NCBI GenBank assembly: GCA_934086255.1
Contig: CAKOIB010000062.1
Coordinates: forward strand, 1-6,003
DNA length: 6,003 nucleotides
Direction of reading: 5' to 3'
Source of the DNA: an uncultured Bacilli bacterium
GTDB taxonomy: Bacteria; Bacillota_I; Bacilli_A; RF39; UBA660
Under the pieces are notes generated by a model, which was not told the origin of the DNA, did not search any database, and was given only the letters and a program-made list of their open reading frames with translations. A program made the translations under genes and the position numbers. Below are positions 5,167 to 6,003 of the stretch, piece after piece. Numbering within the stretch: the stretch's first letter is position 1; the number at the start of each line of letters is the position of its first letter.

Positions 5167-6003
5167 TTATAAATCATTTAAATATTTTTGTAAATCTACT
5201 GCAACTTCTTTTGGGATAATAGTTGACAAATCATCGATTGATGCATCTTTAATTTTATCAATTGATGAATATTTTTTTAAAAGTTCTTTTCTTCTTTTAT
5301 CTCCGATTCCTGAAACATTTAAAAGAATACTTGATAAACTTCCTTTGCTTTTTATATTCCTATGATATGTTATTGCAAATCTATGCACCTCATCTTGCAT
5401 ACGAGTTAAATATAAAAACAATTCATTACTTACTTCAATAGTGTTATAATTATCATCAATTATGTATTTAGTCCTATGTTTACTATCTTTTTTTAACCCA
5501 ATTATTTTTATATTTAGTTTTAAAGACTCTAAAACTTCCTTTGCTACTTTTATTTGAGTCTCTCCCCCATCAACAATTATAAGATCAGGTAATAAAAGAT
5601 CTTCAAGTAAACACTTAAAATACCTACGATAAATTACTTCCTTCATTGCACTAAGATCATCTTTTACAGCAAGACTTATTTTATATTTTCTATACATCTT
5701 CTTATTAGGCAAAAAATCAGTATAACAAACCATTCCTCCGACATAATAAGTAGAAAATAAATGAGAATTATCAAACAACTCTATTTGAGATACACTATTT
5801 ATTTTAAGCTTAGTTTTTAACTCATCCATTAAAGCAATTCTTATATTCTTATCTTTTTTTATAGTTTCTATTTTTTCTTTTGAGTTAATTTCAGCATTTA
5901 AATTAGCCATATCAAGTATTTTTTTAATATTTCCTTTTTTAGGTATAACAACATCACATTTTAAATAATCACTTAATAATTTATCATCTATAATATCATT
6001 TAC
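5167..6003 (-). CDS. uvrC: UvrABC system protein C, C-terminal half (5' end beyond window)
   Basis: This is the subunit of the UvrABC complex that cuts on both sides of a DNA lesion in nucleotide excision repair. Only the last 278 codons are visible; the family is usually about 590-610 residues. The ATG at 5910 is not the start. The frame stays open to base 6003, and the upstream residues VPKKGNIKKILDMANLNA have the conserved UvrC pattern (P-x-x-G-x-x-K-x-L-x-x-A-x-x-NA). In visible numbering, the RNase H-like nuclease domain shows FDNSH (77-81, Asp78), IIVDGGETQ (142-150, Asp145) and MQDEVHRFAITYHR (202-215, His207). These correspond to the catalytic Asp, Asp and His of the 3'-end-region family domain that makes the 5' incision. 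The end carries helix-hairpin-helix DNA-binding motifs: a clear first hairpin with VSGIGDKRRKELLKKY (230-245) and a degenerate second one (IIPKEVAVDLQKYL, about 262-275). The N-terminal GIY-YIG domain and UvrB-binding UVR region are mostly or wholly outside the window. It is the first visible gene of the operon. Confidence 0.95.
   Translation of the reverse strand, partial: VNDIIDDKLLSDYLKCDVVIPKKGNIKKILDMANLNAEINSKEKIETIKKDKNIRIALMDELKTKLKINSVSQIELFDNSHLFSTYYVGGMVCYTDFLPNKKMYRKYKISLAVKDDLSAMKEVIYRRYFKCLLEDLLLPDLIIVDGGETQIKVAKEVLESLKLNIKIIGLKKDSKHRTKYIIDDNYNTIEVSNELFLYLTRMQDEVHRFAITYHRNIKSKGSLSSILLNVSGIGDKRRKELLKKYSSIDKIKDASIDDLSTIIPKEVAVDLQKYLNDL

Noticed and set aside
5439..5453. TATAAT on the plus strand inside uvrC
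   Set aside because: It has no -35 partner that I could find, faces against the gene, and leads to no open frame; such matches are frequent in AT-rich DNA.
5908..5910. ATG as the start of a short UvrC-like protein of 247 residues
   Set aside because: The frame stays open to the window edge, the 31 upstream residues fit the UvrC pattern, and no ribosome site precedes the ATG. It is an internal Met.
1..6003. tRNA, rRNA, CRISPR array, insertion sequence or phage attachment site
   Set aside because: I saw no cloverleaf or rRNA sequence, no regularly spaced repeats, no transposase or integrase, and no terminal inverted repeats with target duplications.

Overview
The window is very AT-rich DNA (by eye well under one third GC) from what looks like a low-GC Bacillota/Mycoplasmatota-grade bacterium, plausibly an uncultured gut Bacilli or RF39-like lineage. 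The support is an RNase J1-type ribonuclease, a UvrC of Bacilli/Mollicutes style, a BcrA-type ABC transporter, an FxLYD-domain membrane protein, and consensus sigma-A promoters with strong AGGAG/AGGTGA ribosome sites. All seven Trp codons I could place are TGG and no gene ends in TGA. I therefore read it with the standard bacterial code rather than the UGA=Trp mycoplasma code. The lineage assignment is inference.

Layout: at the left edge (1-201, minus) is the start of a secreted protein with a SipW-type signal peptide, cut by the window edge. A 162-bp divergent control region (202-363) follows. It holds a promoter for each direction and a perfect 14-bp palindrome between them. The plus-strand RNase J gene (364-2037) appears monocistronic and ends in a hairpin terminator that overlaps its stop codon. 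A 184-bp convergent gap (2038-2221) contains that terminator and the terminator of the opposing operon; between the two (2064-2197) I see only AT-rich sequence without a gene.

The right part (2222-6003) is a tightly packed minus-strand operon, read right to left: uvrC (C-terminal half only, running off the right edge), a BcrA-type ABC ATPase, an ABC-2 permease with a large external domain, and a single-pass FxLYD protein. Gaps are 17, 8 and 13 nt. In the two last gaps the ribosome site overlaps the preceding stop codon, so translational coupling is likely. The operon promoter is not in the window.

Functionally, RNase J handles mRNA decay and RNA maturation, and UvrC makes the incisions of nucleotide excision repair. 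The ATPase and permease form one membrane transporter, for which the FxLYD protein is a candidate accessory subunit. I see no clearly new system. The most worthwhile leads are the transporter plus FxLYD trio behind uvrC and the palindrome in the divergent promoter region.
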